A DNA stretch of 64,000 nt from Photobacterium ganghwense. GTDB taxonomy: Bacteria; Pseudomonadota; Gammaproteobacteria; Enterobacterales; Vibrionaceae. Numbering within the stretch: position 1 is the stretch's first letter; every line of letters begins with the position of its first letter. Below, piece after piece: positions 1-8,664 of the stretch. A program made the position numbers and the translations under genes. A model generated the notes under the pieces. That model saw nothing but the letters and a program-made list of their open reading frames with translations. It made no database searches and was not told the DNA's origin. The DNA lies in the NCBI RefSeq assembly GCF_003025595.1, contig NZ_PYMI01000004.1:434001-498000 (forward strand), read 5' to 3'.

Positions 1-2
1 AA

Positions 3-548
3 GACGCATCGATCAGCGGTGCCCGGCTGACCATTCCTTCGCTGAGTCAGCCGCTGCAACCGAACGATGTAATCCAGCTAGTTTGTCTGGCTGAGCAGCC
101 GAGGTCTTTACCTCAGCCGAAATCTTCACCCCAGCCTAAGTCTTCACCTCAACCTGATACCGAGAGCTATCCGATAAGTGACAACATTCACGGCAACACC
201 GCCGGTAAAAGCTCAGACAAAATGCACCTGAAACCGCATCGCCTGACACTACGGGTGCATCGAGTTCAAGCCCTGGCAACCGGACAAACCGTCAATTGCG
301 AGTTGATGGATGCCGATGCCAAAGCCGCGCAGATTTTTACCAGCATGACCTTCGGCCACAGCCAACGCTGGGAGAAACGCCGCGAGTTTGAAGCTCAACA
401 GCGCAAAAGTCTGCCCCATGCATTTGCCAGTTTCTGCAAGCTGGCCTTCCTCGGGCTCACCCAGGCCATCACTTCAGCGGGCAATCGTCAGGACTCTTCC
501 GGCTCAGCAGTTCACCACGACAACCCAACACAGGATGTACGCCAATGA
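3..548 (+). CDS. bcsA: Cellulose synthase catalytic subunit BcsA, C-terminal part (5' truncated by window)
   Basis: The open frame enters from the left edge and ends with a TGA overlapping the start of bcsB. The first residues read DASISGA, which fits the (D/N)xSxxG half of a PilZ c-di-GMP site. The end (TFGHSQRWEKRREF, then a helix with KLAFLGLTQAI) fits the BcsA tail that follows PilZ. BcsA polymerises UDP-glucose into cellulose at the inner membrane and is switched on by c-di-GMP. Odd: a Pro/Ser/Gln/Lys-rich stretch with a duplicated PQPKSS unit sits inside the PilZ region at about bases 100-215, lengthening a loop. The glycosyltransferase domain and RxxxR motif lie outside the window. Identity is supported by the bcsB and bcsZ neighbours. 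Confidence 0.85.
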   Translation, partial: DASISGARLTIPSLSQPLQPNDVIQLVCLAEQPRSLPQPKSSPQPKSSPQPDTESYPISDNIHGNTAGKSSDKMHLKPHRLTLRVHRVQALATGQTVNCELMDADAKAAQIFTSMTFGHSQRWEKRREFEAQQRKSLPHAFASFCKLAFLGLTQAITSAGNRQDSSGSAVHHDNPTQDVRQ

Positions 549-2662
549 AACGCATATTGCTTTTTCTTGTCTGTTTCCTGATCACTGCCGCCAGTCAGGC
601 TGAAACCATTCGGGTGCCGTTTCAATATCTGTTACCGGATGGCCGGGATCCGATGCTGCGCGGGCAATGGGATAAGATCAGTTTCCCGATCACGGTGCTG
701 GATCACCAGCAAGCAAACGCCATTCAGCTATCGCTGACCCTCAGTCATTCGGGCAATATTGATCTGGCTAATTTATGGCTCAATCTTGGTGAGAAGCCAC
801 TTGCCAATATTCAGTTGCACCCCAGCGGCGAGCCACAGCAAATTAAGGTGACACTGCCACCCGAACTGCTGAGTCGGTATGGCAACATGATGACTATTTC
901 GGTGCGCCACCAGCTACCTGCGTCACTGACAATGACCGAGCAGCGAATTGATGCATCAGAAGCTGTAACCGAAATTCTGGCATCGCAGTCATTCTATGAA
1001 CTGGATTACCGCGACACGAATAGCTCACCGACACTGGCCACGTTGGCCGGGCTGATAAAAAGCGGCCAGCTGCATGGTCAGACACTGACGATCGTCAATC
1101 TGCTGGAGGATAACCCGCAGGCCGCGCTTACTGTCGCTTCTCACTTGGTTCAGGGTTGGACACTACGCAGCGGTAGCGACCAGTACCAGTATGCCTACGA
1201 CAACCTGATCGGCTCAGACTCTGGCCTGTCGAACAACAGTTCAGCACTGTCAGACAGCGATAAAGTCCAGTTGGTCTTCGGGTTACCAGAAAACCTGCGA
1301 CATCAGCATGCCATCCCGGATACCATGACTGACAGTATCCACGGGCCATTTCTGGCGGTTTTCCGCCAGCCTGAAACCCGCCAATGGCGGCTGATAATCT
1401 CTGGCCGCAATGCAGCGGAGCTGTTACAGGCATCACGGTATTTCGCGACCCCTGACTACATCCTGCCCCCTCAGGCATTCACTCAGATCAGTGAACAGCC
1501 GCTGGTCCGCCCAATGCAAATGGCAAGTCAGGATCATTTCCGCATCGGCATGTTTACTCAGCAAAAACAGTTTGGGGACGAACCTTTAATGCTGCCCCTG
1601 ATGATGCCGGCCAACATGCTGGTCAATCAGGACGAAAACGCGCAGATCAATCTGGTGCTGCGCCATCCGAAAGTTGATCCCGGTGAAGCCGCCATGATCA
1701 TCCGAGTCAATGGTGAATATGCTAACAGCATGCCTATCCGAGCCAGTTTCTGGCGCCACACTCAGCACTATCGCCTGACGTTCCCAATGCGCCAGCTGCG
1801 TCCGGGACTCAACACTGTCAGCGTCGAGCTGTACGGCCCCGAACAACGGGTCACATACAATCAGGGCTCAAGCTATACGCCGTTTATCGCGCAGATTGAC
1901 AGCCATTCCACCCTGAAATTGGGTGCCTGGGTAAATTATCTGGCGGAATATGAACATCAGCTGCCGCCGGAACAACTGCTGTTCCTCAGTGCCAACAACG
2001 GTCGTGATGCACAATTCACTCTCCACTATGAACAAGACAGCACCCTGTCAGCGGTGTGGCAACTGCTGAGTCACCTGACCCATCAGGCACGGCAACCAAT
2101 GACAGACTTGCTGCTGACCACCACGTTGCAACAAGTCCGGCCAGTGAACCTGACGTTTGATGTGGGCAGGGAAAACCGGGGCACTGAATCATCCGTTACA
2201 GATCAAACCGGTGTGTTCAGTCGTCTGCGCCAGTTCCTACTTCACACCATGAATGCAGATAGCACAGGGGAAGCCGACAGCGTTGATGCAGGCAGCGTTG
2301 ATGCAGACAATCGGGTTCAGCCTGCGGCCTTCTACCAGTTTTCACAGTCGCAGCCAGCACTGAGTATGCAGGGACAAGCGGATTCCATGGCTCGTCTTAC
2401 CACCGACATCAACGGCTGGCGCAACATTTTCTTCAGCGCAATGAATGAAGCCGCACTGAATGAAGAAATGGCGCTATATCTCAGCCAGGAACATCCGGCT
2501 TCATCTGGCAGTATTGAACTGGCCGTTCACCGCTATCAGGACGATCTGCAACTGGCGCGGGCCGGTTTCATTGCTTATCCGTACATGCTGCCACTGCTGT
2601 TGCTGCTGCTTATCCTGCCACTGGCATTGCTGATGCACCGTAGCCTGGAGAAGACGCGATGA
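545..2662 (+). CDS. bcsB: Cellulose synthase regulatory subunit BcsB
   Basis: A 705-residue protein with a signal peptide (MKRILLFLVCFLITAASQA, cleavage before ETI), a long beta-rich periplasmic body and one C-terminal membrane helix at about 680-698 (MLPLLLLLLILPLALLM) with a basic cytoplasmic tail. This is the BcsB plan: a periplasmic carbohydrate-binding partner that stabilises BcsA and guides the glucan. It is somewhat shorter than the roughly 780-residue E. coli protein. Its ATG overlaps the bcsA stop (ATGA) and its stop overlaps the bcsZ ATG the same way, so translation is probably coupled. A small in-frame duplication (SVDAGSVDAD, near base 2280) lies in a polar linker. Confidence 0.9.
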   Translation: MKRILLFLVCFLITAASQAETIRVPFQYLLPDGRDPMLRGQWDKISFPITVLDHQQANAIQLSLTLSHSGNIDLANLWLNLGEKPLANIQLHPSGEPQQIKVTLPPELLSRYGNMMTISVRHQLPASLTMTEQRIDASEAVTEILASQSFYELDYRDTNSSPTLATLAGLIKSGQLHGQTLTIVNLLEDNPQAALTVASHLVQGWTLRSGSDQYQYAYDNLIGSDSGLSNNSSALSDSDKVQLVFGLPENLRHQHAIPDTMTDSIHGPFLAVFRQPETRQWRLIISGRNAAELLQASRYFATPDYILPPQAFTQISEQPLVRPMQMASQDHFRIGMFTQQKQFGDEPLMLPLMMPANMLVNQDENAQINLVLRHPKVDPGEAAMIIRVNGEYANSMPIRASFWRHTQHYRLTFPMRQLRPGLNTVSVELYGPEQRVTYNQGSSYTPFIAQIDSHSTLKLGAWVNYLAEYEHQLPPEQLLFLSANNGRDAQFTLHYEQDSTLSAVWQLLSHLTHQARQPMTDLLLTTTLQQVRPVNLTFDVGRENRGTESSVTDQTGVFSRLRQFLLHTMNADSTGEADSVDAGSVDADNRVQPAAFYQFSQSQPALSMQGQADSMARLTTDINGWRNIFFSAMNEAALNEEMALYLSQEHPASSGSIELAVHRYQDDLQLARAGFIAYPYMLPLLLLLLILPLALLMHRSLEKTR

Positions 2663-3684
2663 AATGGTTTCCGCTTGTGCTGGCCACGTTACCAATGCTG
2701 ACGCACTCATCGGTTGAAGCGAAGGTGCACGGTTGTAACATTCAGGGCGATCAAAAGCTCTGGACGTATTATAAGCAACGTTACATCACGCCTCAGGGAC
2801 GAGTCGTGGACAACGGCAATGACAGTATCAGCCACAGCGAAAGCCAGGGATACGGCATGTTAATGGCCGCCTTCTTCCACGATCACGACACCTTTAAACA
2901 GCTCTGGCAGTGGACTCGTTCTACCTTGCAGCGTGATGAGGATGCCCTGTTTGCCTGGAAGTGGCAGCCTCAACCACCCCATATCCCCGATCCGAACAAT
3001 GCCAGTGATGGCGACATTTTTATCGCATGGGCATTGCTGAAAGCCGATGAAGCCTGGCCGGACTATCAATATCGGGAACAGGCCAAAGCCATCATTGATG
3101 CTCTGGCGAAAAGCCATATTGTGACACTGGATAATGAACTGGCTTTACTGCCGGCAAGCTACGGGTTTGCTCACCCGACCTCAACAGTGGTCAATCCGTC
3201 ATACTGGATTTTCCCGGCATTTAATGCGTTCAGACAATTCAGCCCGCGCTGGTCCGCACTCAGCGAAGGTGGGTTGGCATTACTGGATAAAAATCAGTTC
3301 GGGAAGTATCACCTGCCGGCAGACTGGCTCGAATTTCAGAATGACAGCTGGCAACCGGCACAGCAGTTCCCTTCCCGGTTCAGCTATTCCAGCTATCGAA
3401 TCCCCCTTTATCTCATTTGGGGCGGCTACGACAGCGCGATTAACGACCATTACCGCAGCTGGTTGCAACAAAATAACCGCGCCTGGGTAGATGTTAACTC
3501 CGCTCAGATGGCCGACTACAAAGCCCCTAACGGGGCCAATGCCATTGCAACACTGGTGCAAATCAGCCAGGAGAAATACAAGCATCGCAACGCACTCCCC
3601 CATCCGGACGCGAATGACGATTATTACTCTGCCAGCCTGATCATTTTTTCTCATATCGCTTTTCACGAGAGGTATTGCCAATGA
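2659..3684 (+). CDS. bcsZ: Periplasmic GH8 endo-1,4-beta-glucanase BcsZ, probable catalytic-base substitution
   Basis: A 341-residue protein with an N-terminal signal peptide and GH8 signatures: SESQGYGM with the general-acid Glu61, and SDGD at 116-119. In cellulose operons this enzyme trims or edits nascent cellulose in the periplasm. The GH8 segment that normally reads Y-D-A-x-R, carrying the catalytic-base Asp (Asp243 in E. coli from memory), reads Y-S-S-Y-R at 243-247, so the Asp position is Ser244 (TCC at 3388-3390). The flanking RIPLYL is conserved, so the alignment has no need of a gap. Hydrolysis may be reduced, or another acid may serve as base. Both ends overlap neighbouring genes as ATGA. 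Confidence 0.88.
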   Translation: MKWFPLVLATLPMLTHSSVEAKVHGCNIQGDQKLWTYYKQRYITPQGRVVDNGNDSISHSESQGYGMLMAAFFHDHDTFKQLWQWTRSTLQRDEDALFAWKWQPQPPHIPDPNNASDGDIFIAWALLKADEAWPDYQYREQAKAIIDALAKSHIVTLDNELALLPASYGFAHPTSTVVNPSYWIFPAFNAFRQFSPRWSALSEGGLALLDKNQFGKYHLPADWLEFQNDSWQPAQQFPSRFSYSSYRIPLYLIWGGYDSAINDHYRSWLQQNNRAWVDVNSAQMADYKAPNGANAIATLVQISQEKYKHRNALPHPDANDDYYSASLIIFSHIAFHERYCQ

Positions 3685-5153
3685 AACCTTTGACTCTCGC
3701 GTTGCTCGCGGCCACTCCGGTAATGGCCGCCGAGCAAGCTCAGGTCCAACTGCTGGAACGCCAGGTGTCGGTGGAAGTCGCCCCGCAGCGTACTCAATCC
3801 CAGTTTGATGAAACACCTATCTGGAAAATTCTGGAAAAAGAAGGTTGGCAGGCCGCACAGCAGGCAGCGGCAAACAATAAAACATCTGAAAAGCTGAACA
3901 CTGAAATCAGCTATCAGGAGGCGCTTAACCAACTGACTCAGGCCGTCAAAACTCATCAGAATGAGCAAGCCCGCCAACTGCTGGCTGCCCATCCTGACTG
4001 GGCCAGCTGCCAGCGAATCCAATGGGCGTGGCTGGATCTGCAGCAGGAGGTCGCAACCGGATATGGCCCGAAAGCCAAACAGAAGTTCACCCAAATTCTG
4101 ACGGCCTGCCCGGATCACGGCCTGAGTACCACACAAAAATTGCTCGGCTGGACCCGCAATACCAATGGCAGTGATATTCTGGCCCGCTACCGCCAAAGTG
4201 CTGGCTATCAACCCGAGGCGTACAACAAACTGGCCTATCAGTTGCATTTAACGCAACTCGGGCAGGCCAGACTCAGCACCGCAGATGCCGACGCGGCCGG
4301 AAAACAGATCACACAGCTCCGTGATGCAAAAGGCGCAGAAATGCTGGGCTGGCAGTATTACCGTCAGAAACAATACAGTCAGGCGCTGATGTGGTTTGAC
4401 CAATCCATACAATGGACCCGGTCGGGTTCAGCGGGGACGGGACAACCCAACAAAAAGCAGATTGAAGGGAAAATTCTGACCCTGCAACAGCTGGGTCGCA
4501 GCGAAGACGCGTCCCGGTTGCAGCAACAATGGGCCAGCCGGTATCCGGCGTTGAAAAAGCTCAATGCCGGCGAGGGCTCACCACAACTCACCAAAGTGTG
4601 CAAAAGTGAACCTCAGGCTTGTCTGGAACTGCTGTATCAGCAACCGTCAATGACCGCCAGTCAGTACGCACTGGCCGGTTGGCAGTGGTACAAGCTCGAT
4701 CGCCCGTTGACAGCCAAACGTGCTTTTGAACAAGCCCTTGAAGCGATGCCGGGCAGCGACAAACAGTTTCAAGATACACAATACGGCTACACGCTTGCCC
4801 TCAACAAAGCTGGCTTTGAGCAACATGCTGAGTTCCTTGCGAACAAACTGGCAGATCCGCAGCGCAAGATGCTGTATGCCAAGCAGCGTGAATCCAAGGC
4901 CATTCTTAACGCGTACGAGCAGCAGAATTATCAGTTCGTAATAGAACACAGTGAAGCCTTTGAGGACAGTTTTGGCAAAGAAGTAGGACTGACTGAGATT
5001 AAAGGCTGGGCATATTACAACCAGAAGCAAAACACCAAAGCTGTAGAGACCTTCCGCAAACTGGTTGAGGCCTACCCTTACGATGAACGATTCCAGGATG
5101 CGTTAAAAACTGCTGAATGTGCGCAGAAGAAGAGTTACAAACTGTGTTATTGA
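3681..5153 (+). CDS. TPR-repeat exported protein in the bcsC position, no outer-membrane barrel
   Basis: A 490-residue protein starting at the ATG that overlaps the bcsZ stop (ATGA); an in-frame TTG lies two codons upstream but the overlap favours the ATG. It has a short signal peptide ending around PVMAA|EQ and an all-helical body with TPR-like helix pairs (for example near EMLGWQYYRQKQYSQALMWF and EIKGWAYYNQKQNTKAVETF). In many bcs operons this slot holds BcsC, about 1150 residues with periplasmic TPRs and a C-terminal beta-barrel export pore. Here the protein ends after the TPRs (KKSYKLCY) and a terminator follows, so no barrel is encoded. It may be a BcsK-like TPR partner working with a pore encoded elsewhere; that is inference. 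Confidence 0.8.
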   Translation: MKPLTLALLAATPVMAAEQAQVQLLERQVSVEVAPQRTQSQFDETPIWKILEKEGWQAAQQAAANNKTSEKLNTEISYQEALNQLTQAVKTHQNEQARQLLAAHPDWASCQRIQWAWLDLQQEVATGYGPKAKQKFTQILTACPDHGLSTTQKLLGWTRNTNGSDILARYRQSAGYQPEAYNKLAYQLHLTQLGQARLSTADADAAGKQITQLRDAKGAEMLGWQYYRQKQYSQALMWFDQSIQWTRSGSAGTGQPNKKQIEGKILTLQQLGRSEDASRLQQQWASRYPALKKLNAGEGSPQLTKVCKSEPQACLELLYQQPSMTASQYALAGWQWYKLDRPLTAKRAFEQALEAMPGSDKQFQDTQYGYTLALNKAGFEQHAEFLANKLADPQRKMLYAKQRESKAILNAYEQQNYQFVIEHSEAFEDSFGKEVGLTEIKGWAYYNQKQNTKAVETFRKLVEAYPYDERFQDALKTAECAQKKSYKLCY

Positions 5154-5199
5154 TGCTGCCACGAACACGCTGAAACCGCTCTCTTTGATTGACATAAAT

Positions 5200-5226
5200 A
5201 AAAAGGGCCTGCTGGCCCTTTTCTTT
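5200..5226 (+). terminator. Rho-independent terminator of the bcs operon
   Basis: AAAAGGGCC, a short loop and GGCCCTTTTC form a GC-rich stem followed by T-rich sequence, 47 bases after the TPR gene stop. It marks the end of the cellulose operon before the opposing aldo/keto reductase gene. Confidence 0.8.
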
Positions 5227-5284
5227 GTCCGGTCAGTTACCGGCATACTTAGACATCGGATTGGCCAACCGCCATGAATCAGGC

Positions 5285-6193
5285 TTAAGGCACACCATGG
5301 CCTTTAGAGGCCGCCCAGACGCGGAACCATTGCTCGCGGGTCAGCTCAATGTCGAGCGCATCCACGGCAGCCTGAACACGTTCAATTTTGCCCGAACCAA
5401 TGATCGGTAACGGACGAGACGGCAGTCGACGTACCCAGGCAAAAATCACCTGATCGATACTGGCCGCACCGGTTTCTTCACGAATGGCTTCCAGTTCGTC
5501 ACGCACCCGAATTTGTTGCTCAGTCTGGCCGGAGAAAATCGCACCGCCCCCCAGACAAGACCAGGCCATCGGTTTGATGCGCTTCATTTGCAATTGATCC
5601 AGCGTTCCGTCGTGGCACACCTCAAAATTCAGCGGATTAATTTCAACCTGATTAGTCACCAGAGGTGCATCCCAGCGTGATTGCAGCAGGTCAAACTGAG
5701 CGGGCGTAAAGTTAGACACACCAAAGTGGCTGACTTTCCCCTGCTGCTTCAGTTCAGCAAACGCCTCAGCAACTTCATCCGCATCCATCAGCACATCCGG
5801 TCGATGAATAAGCAGCACATCGATGTGATCAACATTCAGACGGGATAACGAATTATCGACAGATGCCAGAATGTGCGCCTTGCTGGTGTCATAGTGATTA
5901 ATTTTGCGCTCCGGAAACGCAGCACTGCACAGCTTGATATCGCATTTAGTCACGATCTCAATCTGATCACGCACTGACGGCTCTAACGCCAGCGCCTCAC
6001 CAAACAGACGCTCACAGCTGTAGTCACCATAGATATCCGCATGATCAACAGTCGTAATGCCCAGCTCAATGTGTTGTTTTAAGAATGTCAGTCGCTCCTG
6101 AGGCGACATTCCCCATTCCGCCGTACGCCAGTAACCCTGCACCAGTTCAGAAAATTGCGGCCCCTGAGGCGCAATCTCAACCTTTGCTACCAT
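5285..6193 (-). CDS. Aldo/keto reductase, YdhF-like
   Basis: A 302-residue NADPH-dependent oxidoreductase of the AKR fold. The catalytic tetrad can be placed at Asp50, Tyr55 (DHADIYG), Lys83 (VTKCD) and His130 (LLIHRPD). The C-terminal cofactor segment IIGSGKIERV is also present. Such enzymes reduce carbonyls to alcohols in the cytoplasm; the natural substrate of the YdhF group is not settled. The start has an upstream AGGAGT-like site (plus-strand actcctt). It stands alone, convergent with the bcs operon and divergent from the HTH gene. Confidence 0.88.
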   Translation of the reverse strand: MVAKVEIAPQGPQFSELVQGYWRTAEWGMSPQERLTFLKQHIELGITTVDHADIYGDYSCERLFGEALALEPSVRDQIEIVTKCDIKLCSAAFPERKINHYDTSKAHILASVDNSLSRLNVDHIDVLLIHRPDVLMDADEVAEAFAELKQQGKVSHFGVSNFTPAQFDLLQSRWDAPLVTNQVEINPLNFEVCHDGTLDQLQMKRIKPMAWSCLGGGAIFSGQTEQQIRVRDELEAIREETGAASIDQVIFAWVRRLPSRPLPIIGSGKIERVQAAVDALDIELTREQWFRVWAASKGHGVP

Positions 6194-6331
6194 GTTGGTA
6201 AACTCCTTGTCAGTGAGTCCACACCCGACCCTCTCGGGATGAACTCGCAGATAAATCTTGCCCTCATCCTAGGCTTGTTTCGGCCGTGTCGCAATGCTAT
6301 AACCCTTCAGCTTCGAACCGGAGTACGAATT

Positions 6332-6739
6332 ATGTCTTTTGCCGAACGCCTTAAATCCCTCATTGGTGAAGAAAGTGTCAGTGGCTTTGCCCGACGTGTG
6401 GATATCAGCGAAGCGCTGATCCGAAAATACCTAAAGGGCAGTGAGCCAAGCCTCGCCAAAGCCAACCAGATTGCAATGAAAGCCAATTGCTCCCTGGAGT
6501 GGCTGGCAACCGGCTGCGGGTATCTTTATCGTCAGGCTGAAGTGGTAGATAAAATCGCGCTGTATGCTGCCTTTTCGCACTTGTATGGCCGAGAGCCCAG
6601 CGAAACAGAAGCCGAAAAGATAATAAAAATGGTGACCGGCTATCAGTATTTACGCACCCACAAGAAAGCCGATGGCTATCTCGATATTCAGGGCATGGCA
6701 ACGTTTCTGCAACTGGCCAAACAGGACGAACCCGAGTGA
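6332..6739 (+). CDS. Small Cro/C1-type HTH regulator
   Basis: A 135-residue cytoplasmic protein. Residues about 1-58 form a helix-turn-helix of the Cro/repressor type (ARRVDISEALIRKYLKG followed by LAKANQIAMKANCSLEWLATG), the pattern of phage-derived regulators. The rest is helical and of unknown function. I chose the ATG at 6332 because it starts the HTH domain; the frame is open further upstream but that stretch crosses the divergent promoter region. The ligand and targets are unknown. No other phage genes are near, so it is probably a domesticated single-gene regulator, perhaps acting on itself or the divergent reductase gene. Confidence 0.7.
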   Translation: MSFAERLKSLIGEESVSGFARRVDISEALIRKYLKGSEPSLAKANQIAMKANCSLEWLATGCGYLYRQAEVVDKIALYAAFSHLYGREPSETEAEKIIKMVTGYQYLRTHKKADGYLDIQGMATFLQLAKQDEPE

Positions 6740-6883
6740 GCCCGAGATCACACATCAAACATTATCATTGAAGTAAAGGTAAACGTTCGTTTTGTTCCAA
6801 TTTGTACCGCAGGTCTTCTAACCGGCGCCCCATTGGGTATAAGATAATGGCGCATAATGCAATTTTGGAAGAAGGATATTCTG

Positions 6884-7237
6884 ATGACACCCGCCCCGGT
6901 CAAACCCCTTGTTACCATCAATGACCTCGACAAGCTGGATATCCGCGTCGGTACAATCACCGCCGTCGCCGACGTTGCCAAATCAGACAAGCTGATGAAA
7001 TTGACTGTCGATTTCGGCGATCACACCCGTTCGATTCTAGCCGGAATCAAACAAGAACGCGCCAATCCGGCAGAAATCACCGGTAAACAGGCATTGTTTG
7101 TGGTTAACCTACCGGAACGCAAAATGGCGGGGGAATTATCGCAGGGCATGCTTTTTGACATTGGGTATGCCGACGGTGTCATCCCTTGTCTGGCCATGCC
7201 GGAATCCTCCCTGCCAAACGGAACCCGGGCTGGTTGA
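6884..7237 (+). CDS. CsaA/EMAP-type tRNA-binding domain protein
   Basis: A 117-residue protein made of one OB-fold tRNA-binding domain: LDKLDIRVGTI at the start, VVNLPERKMAGELSQGML in the middle and LPNGTRAG at the end. CsaA and the EMAPII/Arc1p/MetRS C-terminal domains share this fold; single-domain forms bind tRNA or act as export chaperones. I place the start at ATG 6884, six bases after a GAAGGA site, rather than the in-frame ATG at 6857. It is a short monocistronic gene ahead of the ridA-like gene. Confidence 0.8.
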   Translation: MTPAPVKPLVTINDLDKLDIRVGTITAVADVAKSDKLMKLTVDFGDHTRSILAGIKQERANPAEITGKQALFVVNLPERKMAGELSQGMLFDIGYADGVIPCLAMPESSLPNGTRAG

Positions 7238-7322
7238 ATTATCCTTCTCCCCCTATTCAGAGATAAGCCGCTGATAAGTTTTGCCAAATTGGCGACATCT
7301 AAAAACACAAAAGGAAGTTCCC

Positions 7323-7691
7323 ATGAAGATTCACCGTATTAACCCTTCAAAACGCTGGTCAGATATCACAGTCTATAACGGCATTGCTCACTTTGTAGAA
7401 GTGGCGGACTCTGACACCAGTGCCGACGTAAGCGGTCAGGCACAGCAAATTTTCCAGCAAGCAGAAGCAATGCTGGCCAAAATCGGCAGTGATAAATCTC
7501 GTATCCTGTCAGTTACTATTTACCTGACTGACTTTGCTAACTTTGATGCACTAAACGAAGCATGGGAAGCCTGGTTGCCGGAAGGCTGTGCGCCAAGCCG
7601 CGCTTGTGTGAAAGCCGAGCTGGCTGATCCGAACTATCTAGTAGAAATTGCTTTTGTTGCTGCAGCCGGTGAAGAATACCTGGCCGACTAA
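7323..7691 (+). CDS. RidA/YjgF family imine deaminase-like protein
   Basis: A 122-residue single-domain protein of the RidA (YjgF/YER057c/UK114) superfamily, of the longer YoaB-like type. Features are HFVEVAD near the N-terminus, SVTIYLTDFANFDALNEAWEAWL in part, and the region PSRACVKAEL with the arginine that holds the substrate carboxylate. RidA proteins hydrolyse reactive imines and enamines made by PLP or flavin enzymes. The start at 7323 follows an AAAGGAAG site; the frame opens earlier but without a site. It may share a transcript with the Nudix gene 46 bases downstream. Confidence 0.85.
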   Translation: MKIHRINPSKRWSDITVYNGIAHFVEVADSDTSADVSGQAQQIFQQAEAMLAKIGSDKSRILSVTIYLTDFANFDALNEAWEAWLPEGCAPSRACVKAELADPNYLVEIAFVAAAGEEYLAD

Positions 7692-7737
7692 GTGCTGGTA
7701 ACTGGCTGAAATATAAAAGAAAGAGAGAAAACACACG

Positions 7738-8139
7738 ATGAGTAAACTGATTGATAAACTGGCCTGGATCATTATTCAGGACGGTAAATTACTGACAGTG
7801 CGATCAAAGGGCAAAACCCTCTTTTATCTGCCAGGCGGTAAACGCGAGCCAGGTGAAAGCGATGAGCAGGCGCTAATCCGTGAAATTCGCGAAGAACTGT
7901 CTGTTGAGTTGCTCCCAGACAGTATCCGTTATGCCGATACCTTTGTCGGTCCGGCCGACGGAAAAGCCGACGATGTTTCTGTTCAGCTGACCTGTTACTT
8001 TGCCAATTTCAGCGGCGAACTCAAGCCTGATGCTGAAATTGAAGAATTACGTTATCTGAGCTCTGCCGACGAAGCTGTCTTTTCCAAAGCAGCCTGGATT
8101 GCCGCTGAGTGGCTCAAAGAGAAATCATTGATTCACTGA
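7738..8139 (+). CDS. Nudix hydrolase
   Basis: A 133-residue cytoplasmic hydrolase with a full Nudix box at residues 34-56 (GKREPGE, seven residues, then REIREELSV), which binds Mg2+ and cleaves nucleoside diphosphate-X compounds. The length is typical for single-domain MutT-like enzymes; the substrate cannot be named. A site AGAGAGAAA precedes the ATG. It lies directly after the RidA gene on the same strand. Confidence 0.85.
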   Translation: MSKLIDKLAWIIIQDGKLLTVRSKGKTLFYLPGGKREPGESDEQALIREIREELSVELLPDSIRYADTFVGPADGKADDVSVQLTCYFANFSGELKPDAEIEELRYLSSADEAVFSKAAWIAAEWLKEKSLIH

Positions 8140-8664
8140 GCGCGTTGTGCCTTTTCGCACAGCGCCAATATGGTGGTCTGATCCTGTTTTAGCGCTACCT
8201 TTCAGCCCCTGTTCGCCACTTAAACAGGGGTTGTCTCCGCTTGGTGGCATCTCCCTTTATTTACAATTAGCGTAATAATTAAATTGGGGGACTGCCTCGA
8301 TATAAGGAAATACGCCGACTAAGACTTACCGACTTATACCAGCAGGCTGATACCTACTGGCCATCTAAAACGCCTGACTCTCCTCTCCCATTTCAATGCT
8401 ATATAAATGCGTGGCTCCGCAGATGATTAATTGATCTAAACCGAAACTTCTCAGAGGTTTTATTGGCAACAGGTCAAGTTAATCACTATTTTTTGAAGTG
8501 GCTCTGCAAAGGTCTTTTTTATAATGACCAGCATCCGTTATTCCTGTATTACTGCTTACTGCCACACAAAAATTTAAATTATCGCCGATGGTCAGGCATC
8601 ATTTTATGACAGGCGAATCGAGTGCAGTCGTCTAACCCATTTTATCTGTTCTTAAGGAGAGCAT
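8140..8664. other. Non-coding stretch with two hairpins
   Basis: No convincing gene in 525 bases. Two stem-loops lie just after the Nudix stop: GCGTTGTGC/GCACAGCGC at 8142-8165 and CCCCTGTT/AACAGGGG at 8206-8230. Neither has a strong T-tract, though either could help end the Nudix transcript. The rest is AT-richer; the last 100 bases should hold the promoter for the gene at 8665, which has a good AAGGAGAG site. Confidence 0.4.

Noticed and set aside
5154..5284. Possible frameshifted BcsC barrel after the TPR gene
   Set aside because: Only 130 bases with a terminator separate it from the next gene, and no barrel-like strand pattern is seen in any frame.
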